Of a stretch of DNA of 13,135 bases, positions 1-8,479 are shown piece by piece (the first letter of the stretch is position 1; each line of letters opens with the position of its first letter). Source of the stretch: Lawsonibacter sp. (lineage in GTDB: Bacteria; Bacillota; Clostridia; Oscillospirales; Oscillospiraceae); assembly GCA_022798155.1 (NCBI GenBank), contig JAAWLY010000056.1, positions 1 through 13,135 of the forward strand, in the 5' to 3' direction. The notes under the pieces are model-generated. The model saw nothing but the letters and a program-made list of their open reading frames with translations. It made no database searches and had not been told where the DNA came from. The position numbers were made by a program, and so were the translations under genes.

Positions 1-795
1 TGCGGCCTGCGCCGCCGGGGCTACACCCCCGCCGCCATCCGCAGCTTCTGCGACCGCATCGGCGTGGCCAAGAACACCTCCACCGTGGAGTACGGCTTTC
101 TGGAGCACTGCCTGCGGGAGGACCTGAACGACCACGCCAAGCGGGTGATGGCAGTGCTGCGGCCCGTCAAGCTGGTGATTACCAACTATCCCGCCGGCCA
201 GAGCGAGAAGCTCACCGTGGAAAACAACCCCCTGGACCCCTCCGCCGGAACAAGAGAGGTCACCTTTTCCCGGGAGCTGTGGATAGAGGCCGACGACTTC
301 CTCCCCGAGCCGGTGCCCAAGTATAAGCGGATCTACCCTGGCGGGCCGGAGTGCCGGCTTAAGGGGGCCTATCTCATCAAGTGCGTGGGCTACGAGACGG
401 ATGACCAGGGCAACGTCACTGAAATTGCCGCCGAGTACGACCCGGATAGCCGGGGCGGCGACCCCGCTGACGGCCGGAAGGTGAAGGGGGCCACCATCCA
501 CTGGGTGGATTCCGCCACCGCCGTAGACGCCCAGGTGCGGCTGTATGACAACCTTTTTGCCGATGAGAACCCCGACGGCGGCGACAAGGACTTTCTGGAC
601 TGCCTGAATCCCAACTCTCTGGAAGTCCTCACCGGCTGCAAGCTGGAGGCCTCCCTGGCCTGCGCCCAGCCGGCCGACCGGTTCCAATTCCTCCGTTTAG
701 GCTACTTCTGTGCCGACAGTAAAGACTCCAAGCCGGGCGCCCTGGTGTTTAACCGGGCGGTCAGCCTGAAGGACAGCTTTAAGGCAAAAACCTGA
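1..795 (+). CDS. glnS: Glutaminyl-tRNA synthetase, C-terminal part (5' end outside window)
   Basis: Frame 1 is open from the first base to a TGA at 793-795, giving the last 264 residues of a class I glutaminyl-tRNA synthetase, which charges tRNA-Gln with glutamine in the cytoplasm. The fragment starts in the helical region before the anticodon-binding domain (RRRGYTPAAIRSFC, then VEYGFLEHCLREDLN). It continues through the two beta-barrel anticodon-binding domains, with family-typical stretches such as LVITNYP, FSRELWIEADDF, KVKGATIHWVD, VRLYDNLF, LNPNSLEV and a C-terminus ending LVFNRAVSLKDSF. The HIGH and KMSKS catalytic motifs lie upstream, outside the window. An internal GTG at 64 is not a start, because conserved sequence continues upstream of it. 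Identification is firm. Terminator-like hairpins follow, so the gene is probably transcribed separately from the atp operon. Confidence 0.95.
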   Translation, partial: CGLRRRGYTPAAIRSFCDRIGVAKNTSTVEYGFLEHCLREDLNDHAKRVMAVLRPVKLVITNYPAGQSEKLTVENNPLDPSAGTREVTFSRELWIEADDFLPEPVPKYKRIYPGGPECRLKGAYLIKCVGYETDDQGNVTEIAAEYDPDSRGGDPADGRKVKGATIHWVDSATAVDAQVRLYDNLFADENPDGGDKDFLDCLNPNSLEVLTGCKLEASLACAQPADRFQFLRLGYFCADSKDSKPGALVFNRAVSLKDSFKAKT

Positions 796-804
796 TCAAG
801 CAGT

Positions 805-834
805 GCGGCAGGGCAGGGGCTCTGCCGCTTCCTT
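805..834 (+). terminator. Possible terminator after glnS
   Basis: A 7-bp inverted repeat, GCGGCAG (805-811) with CTGCCGC (822-828), is followed by TTCCTTTT, ten bases after the glnS stop codon. The 10-base loop can form a competing 5-bp stem, and the T tract is interrupted, so this is a moderate call. Confidence 0.5.
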
Positions 835-850
835 TTGGAGGAGGGAAGGA

Positions 851-898
851 CGCGGCTGAAAAAATCAACAAATATATTCGCCAGCCGCGGGCCGGCTG
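851..898 (+). repeat. Overlapping inverted repeats in the glnS-atpB gap
   Basis: CGCGGCTG at 851-858 is the exact reverse complement of CAGCCGCG at 882-889, around an AT-rich 23-base loop. CAGCC at 882-886 can instead pair with GGCTG at 894-898. The two pairings are mutually exclusive. Function is unknown. The element is either part of the glnS 3' region or of an atp leader if the atp promoter lies upstream of it. Confidence 0.4.
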
Positions 899-955
899 TG
901 AAAATTTTGTCAAAACCCTGTCAAGATAACGTTAAGAATTTGCCTGGAGACCGGC

Positions 956-984
956 GGAAAACCCTGAAAACAGTGGTTTTTTCC
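956..984 (+). terminator. Possible second terminator or attenuator before the atp operon
   Basis: CCCTG (962-966), loop AAAA, then CAGTGG (971-976) form a short stem with one bulged T. The stem can be extended by the flanking AAAA and TTTTTT tracts (958-961 and 977-982). A GC stem followed by six T residues fits a small intrinsic terminator. It lies upstream of the candidate atp -35 at 996, so it would more likely end read-through from glnS than attenuate atp. The stem is weak. Confidence 0.35.
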
Positions 985-995
985 TGCTGTACCTC

Positions 996-1024
996 TTGAC
1001 AGCGGTAGTACAATTTTGAATGAA
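996..1024 (+). promoter_or_regulatory. Candidate promoter of the atp operon (poor -10)
   Basis: A perfect TTGACA lies at 996-1001. No good -10 lies 16-18 bases downstream; the best at a 17-base spacing is AATGAA (1019-1024). TACAAT at 1009-1014 resembles a -10 but is only 7 bases from this -35. TGTACC (988-993) and GGTA/GTACA (1004-1012) form a loose dyad around the -35. The gap 796-1080 must hold the atp promoter if glnS is terminated, but its exact site is uncertain. Confidence 0.35.
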
Positions 1025-1080
1025 GGGGCTGCGAGCGCTGCTCCGGTCCCACAGGAAATGAGCGAGAGAAGGCATGTGGA

Positions 1081-1905
1081 ATGAAACAACATAAAAAGGT
1101 GTTGGCGTTGTGGTTGATGGCCATCCTGCTTCTGTTGGCCGGAGCTTTGCTCACCGGATCACCGGGCCGATCAGAGAGCGTGCAGGAGGCCATGCGGGAC
1201 GCGGTGCTGCACAACGTGAACCAAATCAGCCTTTTGGGGCTGAAGGCAGTAAATCCGGGATTAATTTCCGCCTTTACGGTGACAGGAATTTTACTGCTCC
1301 TGGCGGTCTGTCTCCGGGTTTTTGTCATCCCCCGGTTTCAGTATACGCCGGGAAGGCTCCAACTGCTGCTGGAGGAATGGGTGGGCCTGTTTGATGGGAT
1401 GGCCAAAGGCAGCAGCCCCCACCGCTGCGGTTTTTTGGGCCTGTACATCTTTTCCGCGGGGAGCTACATCTTTGTGGGGACGCTGTTTGAGTTGCTGGGC
1501 CTCCAGGCGATTACGCTCCACGGGCACAATGTCACTCTGCCCGCCCCGCTGTCTGACGTAAACGCCGCCATCGCCCTGGGCTGCCTGTCCTATCTGGTAA
1601 TCCTCTCCGGCGGAATCGCCGGAAACGGCGTGAAGGGAATTGGAAAAACCCTGAAGGAGTTTTCCCTGCCCATCTCCATGAGCTTCCGTCTCTTCGGCGC
1701 GCTGCTCAGCGGCCTGCTGGTAACCGAGCTGGTATATTACTTTGTCAGCCTGAGCTTTGTCCTGCCGGTGGTGGTGGGGGTGCTGTTTACCCTGCTCCAC
1801 GCCCTGATCCAGACCTATGTGCTCACCATGCTGACGGCCATGTACTATGGCGAGGTGTCCGAGCGGCCCCACAAGCCCGAGGACGGGCAGAAAACAAACA
1901 ATTGA
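1081..1905 (+). CDS. atpB: F1Fo ATP synthase subunit a
   Basis: Membrane subunit a of the Fo motor, which with the c ring forms the ion half-channels. The 274-residue product has hydrophobic segments near residues 7-25, 62-84, 118-142, 162-182, 196-224 and 226-256. The essential arginine is R203 in SFRLFGALLSG, equivalent to E. coli aR210, and the last helix carries the conserved IQTYVLTMLTAMYYG with Q244 (E. coli Q252). Unusually, the residues at the positions of E. coli N214 and E219 are A207 and L212, and the H245 position is T237; E216 and H240 are nearby polar residues. ATG 1081 has AGAAGG at 1067-1072, 8 bases upstream. It is the first atp gene; no atpI precedes it. Identification is firm. 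Confidence 0.95.
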   Translation: MKQHKKVLALWLMAILLLLAGALLTGSPGRSESVQEAMRDAVLHNVNQISLLGLKAVNPGLISAFTVTGILLLLAVCLRVFVIPRFQYTPGRLQLLLEEWVGLFDGMAKGSSPHRCGFLGLYIFSAGSYIFVGTLFELLGLQAITLHGHNVTLPAPLSDVNAAIALGCLSYLVILSGGIAGNGVKGIGKTLKEFSLPISMSFRLFGALLSGLLVTELVYYFVSLSFVLPVVVGVLFTLLHALIQTYVLTMLTAMYYGEVSERPHKPEDGQKTNN

Positions 1906-1932
1906 TTTCATGTTATACGGAGGTTTTTTGTG

Positions 1933-2304
1933 ATGAAAAAGCTGGTTCAGATGAAGAAAGTCTATGTAATGGCATTGGTTCTGCTCCTGTCCGCGGCGCT
2001 GGCAGTCCCCGTTCTGGCGGCTGGTCAGGCCGATCCGGCGCAGGCCCCGGCCGCGGCGGCGGAGCAGAGTGAGCAGTCCTCAATCGGTATGAAGGCCATC
2101 GGGGCCGGCATTGCCATCGGCATTGCCGCCGCCGGCGGCGCCGTGGGCATGGGCATGACCACCGCCAAGGCGTCGGAGGGCATCTCCCGCCAGCCGGAGG
2201 CCGAGGGCAAGATCCGTACCACCATGATGCTGGGCCTGGTCTTTATCGAGACCGCCATCATCTACGCCCTGCTGGTGGTTATCCTGATTATCTTCGTATT
2301 GTAA
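1933..2304 (+). CDS. atpE: F1Fo ATP synthase subunit c with signal-peptide-like N-terminus
   Basis: Proteolipid of the rotating c ring. The 123-residue product has a lysine-rich, hydrophobic N-terminus (residues 1-30, with VPVLAA resembling a signal peptidase I site). An Ala/Gln/Glu-rich stretch (31-50) follows, then a normal two-helix hairpin of about 73 residues: glycine-rich helix 1 (51-75), polar loop with RQPE (86-89), and helix 2 with ion-binding E106 in FIETAIIYALL. Typical c subunits have 70-90 residues and no such leader. M73 lies 33 residues before E106, exactly the spacing of Q32-E65 in Ilyobacter, so the Na+ ligand Gln is Met here, while T107 and Y111 match Na+-type positions. ATG 1933 is preferred (GGAGG at 1919-1923, 9 bases upstream); GTG 1930 is also possible. 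Confidence 0.93.
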   Translation: MKKLVQMKKVYVMALVLLLSAALAVPVLAAGQADPAQAPAAAAEQSEQSSIGMKAIGAGIAIGIAAAGGAVGMGMTTAKASEGISRQPEAEGKIRTTMMLGLVFIETAIIYALLVVILIIFVL

Positions 2305-2318
2305 GGCAGGTGTGAGGG

Positions 2319-2810
2319 ATGCCGTTGAATATTGATTGGCAGCAGATTCTGCTGCACTGGATGAATTTGGCCATCCTCACCGGCGGACTGTATTTCCTGC
2401 TCTACAGCCCGGTGAAAAAGTTTATGGAGAAGCGAGAGGAGCACTACCGCCAGATGGACGAGGAGGCCCAGGAGAAGCTGCGCCAGGCCGAGCAGATCAA
2501 GGCGGACTACCAGAGCAAGCTGGACGGGGCAGAGGAAGAGATTCATCAGGCCCGGATCAAGGCCCAGCAGGACGTGCAGCAGTCTGTCCAAGATCAGTTG
2601 GCCCAGGCCCAGGCCCAGGCCGATCAGATCATCGCGAAGGCCCAGGACGAGGCGGAGGACTGCCGGGAACGGATACGCAGAGAGTCCCAGCGGGAGCTGA
2701 GAGAGATGGCGTCGAAGGCGGCGAGAAAGCTGGCCTACCGCCGGGGCGCGGACCCCTTCGACCAGTTCCTGGATCTGGCGGAGGGAGGCGGCGCGGATGA
2801 GGAACGCTAG
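2319..2810 (+). CDS. atpF: F1Fo ATP synthase subunit b
   Basis: Peripheral-stalk subunit b, 163 residues, the usual size. It has one N-terminal membrane helix (about residues 8-30) followed by SPVKKFMEKREEHYRQ and a long charged coiled coil (about 38-140). The coil includes an alanine/glutamine-rich run encoded by a short tandem GCCCAG repeat at 2601-2618. Subunit b anchors the stator in the membrane, and its C-terminus normally binds the C-terminal domain of delta. The start ATG 2319 lies 14 bases after the atpE stop, with a purine-rich AGG/GAGGG leader. Its 3' end overlaps the next gene by 14 bases. It is not fused to delta, unlike the mycobacterial b-delta arrangement: the two frames differ. 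Confidence 0.93.
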   Translation: MPLNIDWQQILLHWMNLAILTGGLYFLLYSPVKKFMEKREEHYRQMDEEAQEKLRQAEQIKADYQSKLDGAEEEIHQARIKAQQDVQQSVQDQLAQAQAQADQIIAKAQDEAEDCRERIRRESQRELREMASKAARKLAYRRGADPFDQFLDLAEGGGADEER

Positions 2811-4554
2811 AGGCAGCATGACGGCCACCCTGCGCAGCGCCCGCAAGCCCTCTCCGGAACAGGTTCAGCGCTTCCAGGCGTTTCTGGAAAAGACCTACCA
2901 ACGCGAGATACCGCTGAGCTGGGAGAAGGACGAGTCCCTGCGGGTGGGCTTCCGGCTCCAGGCGGGCTCTGACGTGTACGACTGGAGTATGAACGGGCGA
3001 ATCCGCCAGTTCCAGGACTACCTGCGCCAGATTCAGCCGGGGCAGAACGACATTCTGCCCCTGATGCGCCAGGCCATTGACGAGTGGCGGCCCGCCATCC
3101 TCCCCGAGGAGATCGGCGAGGTGCTGACGGTGGGCAGCGAGATTGCCACCGTCAGCGGTCTGGACCACGCCCAGTACGGCGAAATCTTGGTCTTTGCCTC
3201 GGGCGTGAAGGGTATGGTGCAGGACCTGCGCCAGGGGGAGCTGAGCTGCATCCTCTTTGGTGACAGCGAGGAGATTACCGCCGGCAGCGTGGTCCGCCGG
3301 ACCCTGCGCACCGCCGCCATGCCGGTGGGAGACGAATTTCTGGGCCGGGTGGTGGACGCCACAGGCGTGCCCATCGACGGCAAGGGCCGCATTCAGGCGG
3401 AGTCCTACCGTCCCATCGAGGCCCAGGCCCCCGGTATCCTGGACCGGCAGCCTGTCAACGCCCCCATGGAGACCGGCCTGCTGGCCATCGACTCCATGTT
3501 CCCCATCGGCCGGGGCCAGCGGGAGCTGATTATCGGCGACCGGCAGACGGGCAAGACCGCCATCGCCCTGGACACCATCCTGAACCAAAAGGGGAAGAAC
3601 GTGGTGTGTATCTACGTGGCCATCGGGCAGAAGACCAGCTCGGTGGCTCAGATGGTGGAGAATCTTCAGCGGCGGGGGGCCATGGAGTACACCACGGTGG
3701 TCAGCGCCCCGGCGGGGGTGTCAGCCACGCTGCAGTATATTGCCCCCTACGCCGGCTGCGCCCTGGGCGAGCACTTTATGTATCGGGGGAAGGATGTGCT
3801 CATCGTCTACGACGATCTGTCCAAGCACGCCGTGGCCTACCGGACTCTCTCCCTGCTGCTGGAGCGCTCCCCGGGCCGCGAGGCCTTCCCCGGCGACGTG
3901 TTTTACCTCCACTCCCGGCTGCTGGAGCGCTCGGCCCACCTCAGCGACGAGCTGGGAGGCGGCAGCATGACCGCCCTGCCCATTGTGGAGACCCAGGCGG
4001 GGGATGTGTCCGCCTATATCCCCACCAACATCATCTCCATCACTGACGGCCAGATTTTTCTGGAGAGCGATCTGTTCTTCTCCGGCCAGCGGCCCGCTGT
4101 CAACGTGGGTCTGTCGGTGTCTCGTGTGGGCGGCGACGCCCAGACCAAGGCGGTGAAGTCCGCCGCGGGAGCCATTCGCCTGGACCTGGCCCAGTACCGG
4201 GAGATGGCGGTGTTCACCCAGTTCTCCAGCGACCTGGACGAGGCCACCCGCCGGCAGCTGGTCTATGGCCAGGGGCTGATGCGCCTGCTGCGCCAGCCCC
4301 AATACGCCCCCCTGTCCCAGCACCAGCAGGTGGCCCTGCTGGTGACCGCCCTCAGCCATGTGATGCAGGACGTGCCCCTGGAGCAGATGGAGCGCTTCCG
4401 TACGGAGTTGCTGGCCTTTTTAGAGGAGAACGACCCCGGCCTGTGCCAGCGGATCGATCTCACCGGCCAGCTTCCCCCCGAGGACCGGGAGGACCTGGTC
4501 AGCTTGGCGCAGAAGTTCCTGGCCCAGTTCCAGGCCGGTGAAAAACAGGGGTGA
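2797..4554 (+). CDS. atpA: F1 ATP synthase delta (C-terminal domain)-alpha fusion subunit
   Basis: A 585-residue protein, about 80 longer than a normal alpha. Residues 8-77 resemble the C-terminal domain of subunit delta: RSARKPSPEQ, AFLEKTYQREIPL, KDESLRVGFRLQAGSDVYD and WSMNGRIRQFQDYL align without gaps to the end of E. coli AtpH. A linker (about 78-85) leads into the alpha N-terminal helix (ILPLMRQAIDEW). Alpha follows in full: P-loop GDRQTGKT (247-254), Walker B VLIVYDDLSK (334-343), signature PAVNVGLSVSRVGG with arginine finger R443, and a C-terminal helical domain. Alpha forms the non-catalytic nucleotide sites of F1. GTG/ATG alternatives were considered: ATG 2797 has GGAGGGAGG at 2780-2788, 8 bases upstream; ATG 2818 has a weaker site. 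The frame is continuous, and no separate atpH exists in the operon. Confidence 0.93.
   Translation: MRNARGSMTATLRSARKPSPEQVQRFQAFLEKTYQREIPLSWEKDESLRVGFRLQAGSDVYDWSMNGRIRQFQDYLRQIQPGQNDILPLMRQAIDEWRPAILPEEIGEVLTVGSEIATVSGLDHAQYGEILVFASGVKGMVQDLRQGELSCILFGDSEEITAGSVVRRTLRTAAMPVGDEFLGRVVDATGVPIDGKGRIQAESYRPIEAQAPGILDRQPVNAPMETGLLAIDSMFPIGRGQRELIIGDRQTGKTAIALDTILNQKGKNVVCIYVAIGQKTSSVAQMVENLQRRGAMEYTTVVSAPAGVSATLQYIAPYAGCALGEHFMYRGKDVLIVYDDLSKHAVAYRTLSLLLERSPGREAFPGDVFYLHSRLLERSAHLSDELGGGSMTALPIVETQAGDVSAYIPTNIISITDGQIFLESDLFFSGQRPAVNVGLSVSRVGGDAQTKAVKSAAGAIRLDLAQYREMAVFTQFSSDLDEATRRQLVYGQGLMRLLRQPQYAPLSQHQQVALLVTALSHVMQDVPLEQMERFRTELLAFLEENDPGLCQRIDLTGQLPPEDREDLVSLAQKFLAQFQAGEKQG
2818..3027 (+). 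other. Delta C-terminal-domain segment of the fusion
   Basis: This segment encodes residues 8-77 of the fusion. Key matches to E. coli delta (from memory, gapless): SA then PEQ, EK followed by R, a D-x-S before G-[FV], AG before D-x-[VI]-x-D, S-x-x-GR, and a final helix ending in L. In ordinary complexes this domain binds the C-terminus of subunit b. The roughly 105-residue N-terminal helical bundle of delta, which binds the alpha N-terminus, has no counterpart here or elsewhere in the operon. Confidence 0.85.
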
Positions 4555-4559
4555 GCGGC

Positions 4560-6869
<2,310 letters not shown>

Positions 6870-6870
<1 letters not shown>

Positions 6871-7283
6871 TGAAGACCTTTCAGGTACACATTCTGGCCG
6901 CGGACAGGAGCTTCTATGAGGGGCCCTGTCTCAGCCTGGTCATCCCTACCAGCGACGGGGAGCGAGGCATCCTGGCCAACCACAGCCCCATGATTGCCGC
7001 CGTCCAGCCGGGCACCCTGCGCTATCAGGTCCCGGGGGAAGAGCCCCAGCTGGCGGCCATCTCCCCCGGCATGGTGAAGGTGGAGGGCAACGACGTGCTG
7101 GTGCTGGTGGACTCCGCCGAGCACCCGGAGGAGATCGACGCCGTCCGGGCCCAGCGGGAGGTGGACGAGGCCAGAGAGGCGCTGCTCCAGAAGCGCAGCC
7201 GACAGGAGCATCAGATCGCCCAGGCCACCCTGGCCAGGGCGCTGAACCGCCTGCGGGTGAAGGCCGGCATGAGAGGACTTTGA
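6870..7283 (+). CDS. atpC: F1 ATP synthase subunit epsilon
   Basis: Rotor subunit epsilon, 137 residues. The N-terminal beta-sandwich (about 1-84) contains TFQVHILAADRSFYEGPC and GERGILANHSPMIAAVQPG, the family's GxxGILxxHxPx motif. The C-terminal part (about 86-137) is a charged two-helix hairpin, the element that can inhibit ATP hydrolysis in other bacteria. ATG 6870 overlaps the beta stop codon by one base (TGATG), indicating translational coupling. A GTG immediately before it (6867) is possible but less likely. GGTGAG about 6 bases upstream is a weak ribosome site, consistent with reinitiation. Last gene of the operon, directly followed by a terminator. Confidence 0.93.
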
Positions 7284-7291
7284 TAAAACGG

Positions 7292-7341
7292 GAGGGACGC
7301 ACGCCTGTGCGCCCCTCTCATTTGGTTTGGTTGCGTTTTTT
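7292..7341 (+). terminator. atp operon terminator
   Basis: GAGGG-A-CGCAC (7292-7302), loop GCCT, then GTGCG-C-CCCTC (7307-7317) form a ten-pair stem with one internal mismatch. A T-rich tract follows (TTTGGTTTGGTTGCGTTTTTT, ending at 7341). It begins eight bases after the atpC stop. Confidence 0.7.
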
Positions 7342-7359
7342 GGCTGGATATGCTATGAT
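7331..7359 (+). promoter_or_regulatory. Extended -10 promoter of the LOR/SDH-family gene
   Basis: TTGCGT (7331-7336), a 17-base spacer and TATGAT (7354-7359), the last preceded by TGC (an extended -10). Its -35 lies within the T-rich tail of the atp terminator. The predicted start of transcription, near 7366, leaves a leader of about 27 bases. Confidence 0.7.
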
Positions 7360-7392
7360 AAGAGCAAATAGAACGGATAGGGAGGCTTATTT

Positions 7393-8475
7393 ATGTCTTT
7401 CACTTTGCCTGAGTACCGCGCGCCGCGGTTTGACCGGTTCCCGTCCTGCCCGGATGTCCGCCTGGAGCCCGCGCCTCGGGACGGCGTGGCCCCCGAGGGC
7501 TACCACGCCACCAGCATCTTTCCCGAGTACTTTAAGGTGGATGGCCGGTGGCTGCTGGCGGAGGAGAGCCGCATGGACTGTGTGGCCGTTCTCCGGAAGG
7601 GGAAGATCGCTGTGGTGGAATTCCGCAATCTGAAGGCGGGGGAGCCGGTGGCGGTGGGCCGGACAGAGGACGGCTCTCAAGGGATTTATGTCCACGCCGG
7701 CGGCTTTCAGCCGGAGGAGACCGCAGGGCAGGAGACCTTTGCCTTCCGCCAGGGCCGCTCCCGGGAGACCGCCTACTCCATGGACTACGACTCCATTTAC
7801 GAGCTGCTGCGCTACGAGCGGGAACACGGGTATATTGTCTGGGTGCTGGGGCCGGCCTGCGCCTTCGACGCCGACGCCCGGGCCGCCTTTGCCGCCCTGG
7901 TGCGGGAGGGCTATGTCCACGCTCTGCTGGCGGGCAACGCCCTGGCCACCCACGACCTGGAGGCGGGCTATCTGCGCACCGCCCTGGGCCAGGACATCTA
8001 TACCCAGCGCAGCCAGCCCAACGGCCACTACAACCACATCGACACCATCAACGCCGTCCGAGCCCGGGGCTCCACCGCCGCCTTTATTGAGAGCGGCGCG
8101 GTGAAGGATGGCATCATCTACGAGTGTGTCAAGGGCGGGGTGCCCTATGTGCTGGTGGGCTCCGTCCGGGACGACGGCCCCCTGCCGGAGGTCTACGCCA
8201 GCGTCTATGAGGGCCAGGACGCCATGCGGGAGCAGGTGCGGCGGGCCACCACCGTCATCTGCATGGCTTCCACCCTCCACACCGTGGCCACCGGCAACAT
8301 GACCCCCTCCTACCGGGTGGTAAACGGGGTGGTCCGGCCGGTATATTTCTACTCAGTGGACATCTCGGAGTTTGCCGTCAACAAGCTGCGGGACCGGGGG
8401 AGTCTGTCGGTGCGCACCATCGTCACCAACGTGCAGGACTTTATTGTCAATGTCTCCAAGGGGGTAACAGGCTGA
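7393..8475 (+). CDS. LOR/SDH-domain protein, ornithine cyclodeaminase-like (TIGR00300 family)
   Basis: A 360-residue soluble protein with the conserved LOR/SDH domain of the TIGR00300 family. Members include the methanogen-type ornithine cyclodeaminase and the C-terminal part of cyanobacterial arginine dihydrolase ArgZ/AgrE. Recognisable stretches are GVAPEGYHATS (31-41), LLAGNALATHDLE (178-190), GHYNHIDTIN (211-220), YECVKGGVPYVLVGSVRDDG (243-262, LPE next), MASTLHTVATGN (291-302) and the tail RDRGSLSVRTIVTNVQDF. It has no N-terminal arginine-degrading domain. A role in converting ornithine to proline with bound NAD is an inference from the family; the substrate is not shown by the sequence. 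ATG 7393 has AGGGAGG ending at 7385, 7 bases upstream. Monocistronic, convergent with the Nudix gene. Start choice is good; exact function uncertain. Confidence 0.8.
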   Translation: MSFTLPEYRAPRFDRFPSCPDVRLEPAPRDGVAPEGYHATSIFPEYFKVDGRWLLAEESRMDCVAVLRKGKIAVVEFRNLKAGEPVAVGRTEDGSQGIYVHAGGFQPEETAGQETFAFRQGRSRETAYSMDYDSIYELLRYEREHGYIVWVLGPACAFDADARAAFAALVREGYVHALLAGNALATHDLEAGYLRTALGQDIYTQRSQPNGHYNHIDTINAVRARGSTAAFIESGAVKDGIIYECVKGGVPYVLVGSVRDDGPLPEVYASVYEGQDAMREQVRRATTVICMASTLHTVATGNMTPSYRVVNGVVRPVYFYSVDISEFAVNKLRDRGSLSVRTIVTNVQDFIVNVSKGVTG

Positions 8476-8479
8476 GGAC

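Noticed and set aside
996..1014. TTGACA and TACAAT as one promoter before atpB
   Set aside because: The two hexamers are only seven bases apart, far too close for sigma-A binding. The TACAAT has no matching -35 at the right distance.
2601..2618. A tandem GCCCAG repeat in atpF as a phase-variable tract
   Set aside because: There are only three exact units of six bases, in frame, encoding the Ala-Gln run of a coiled coil. Slippage would not shift the frame.
2319..2810. A b-delta fusion as in mycobacteria
   Set aside because: Subunit b ends with its own stop at 2808-2810 in a different frame, and its length of 163 residues is normal for b alone.
2787..2820. A frameshift or sequencing error creating a false delta-alpha fusion
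   Set aside because: The fused frame is continuous for 585 codons, has its own strong ribosome site at 2780-2788, and only the C-terminal part of delta is present. No delta N-terminal sequence is found in any frame nearby, so a simple broken atpH does not explain it.
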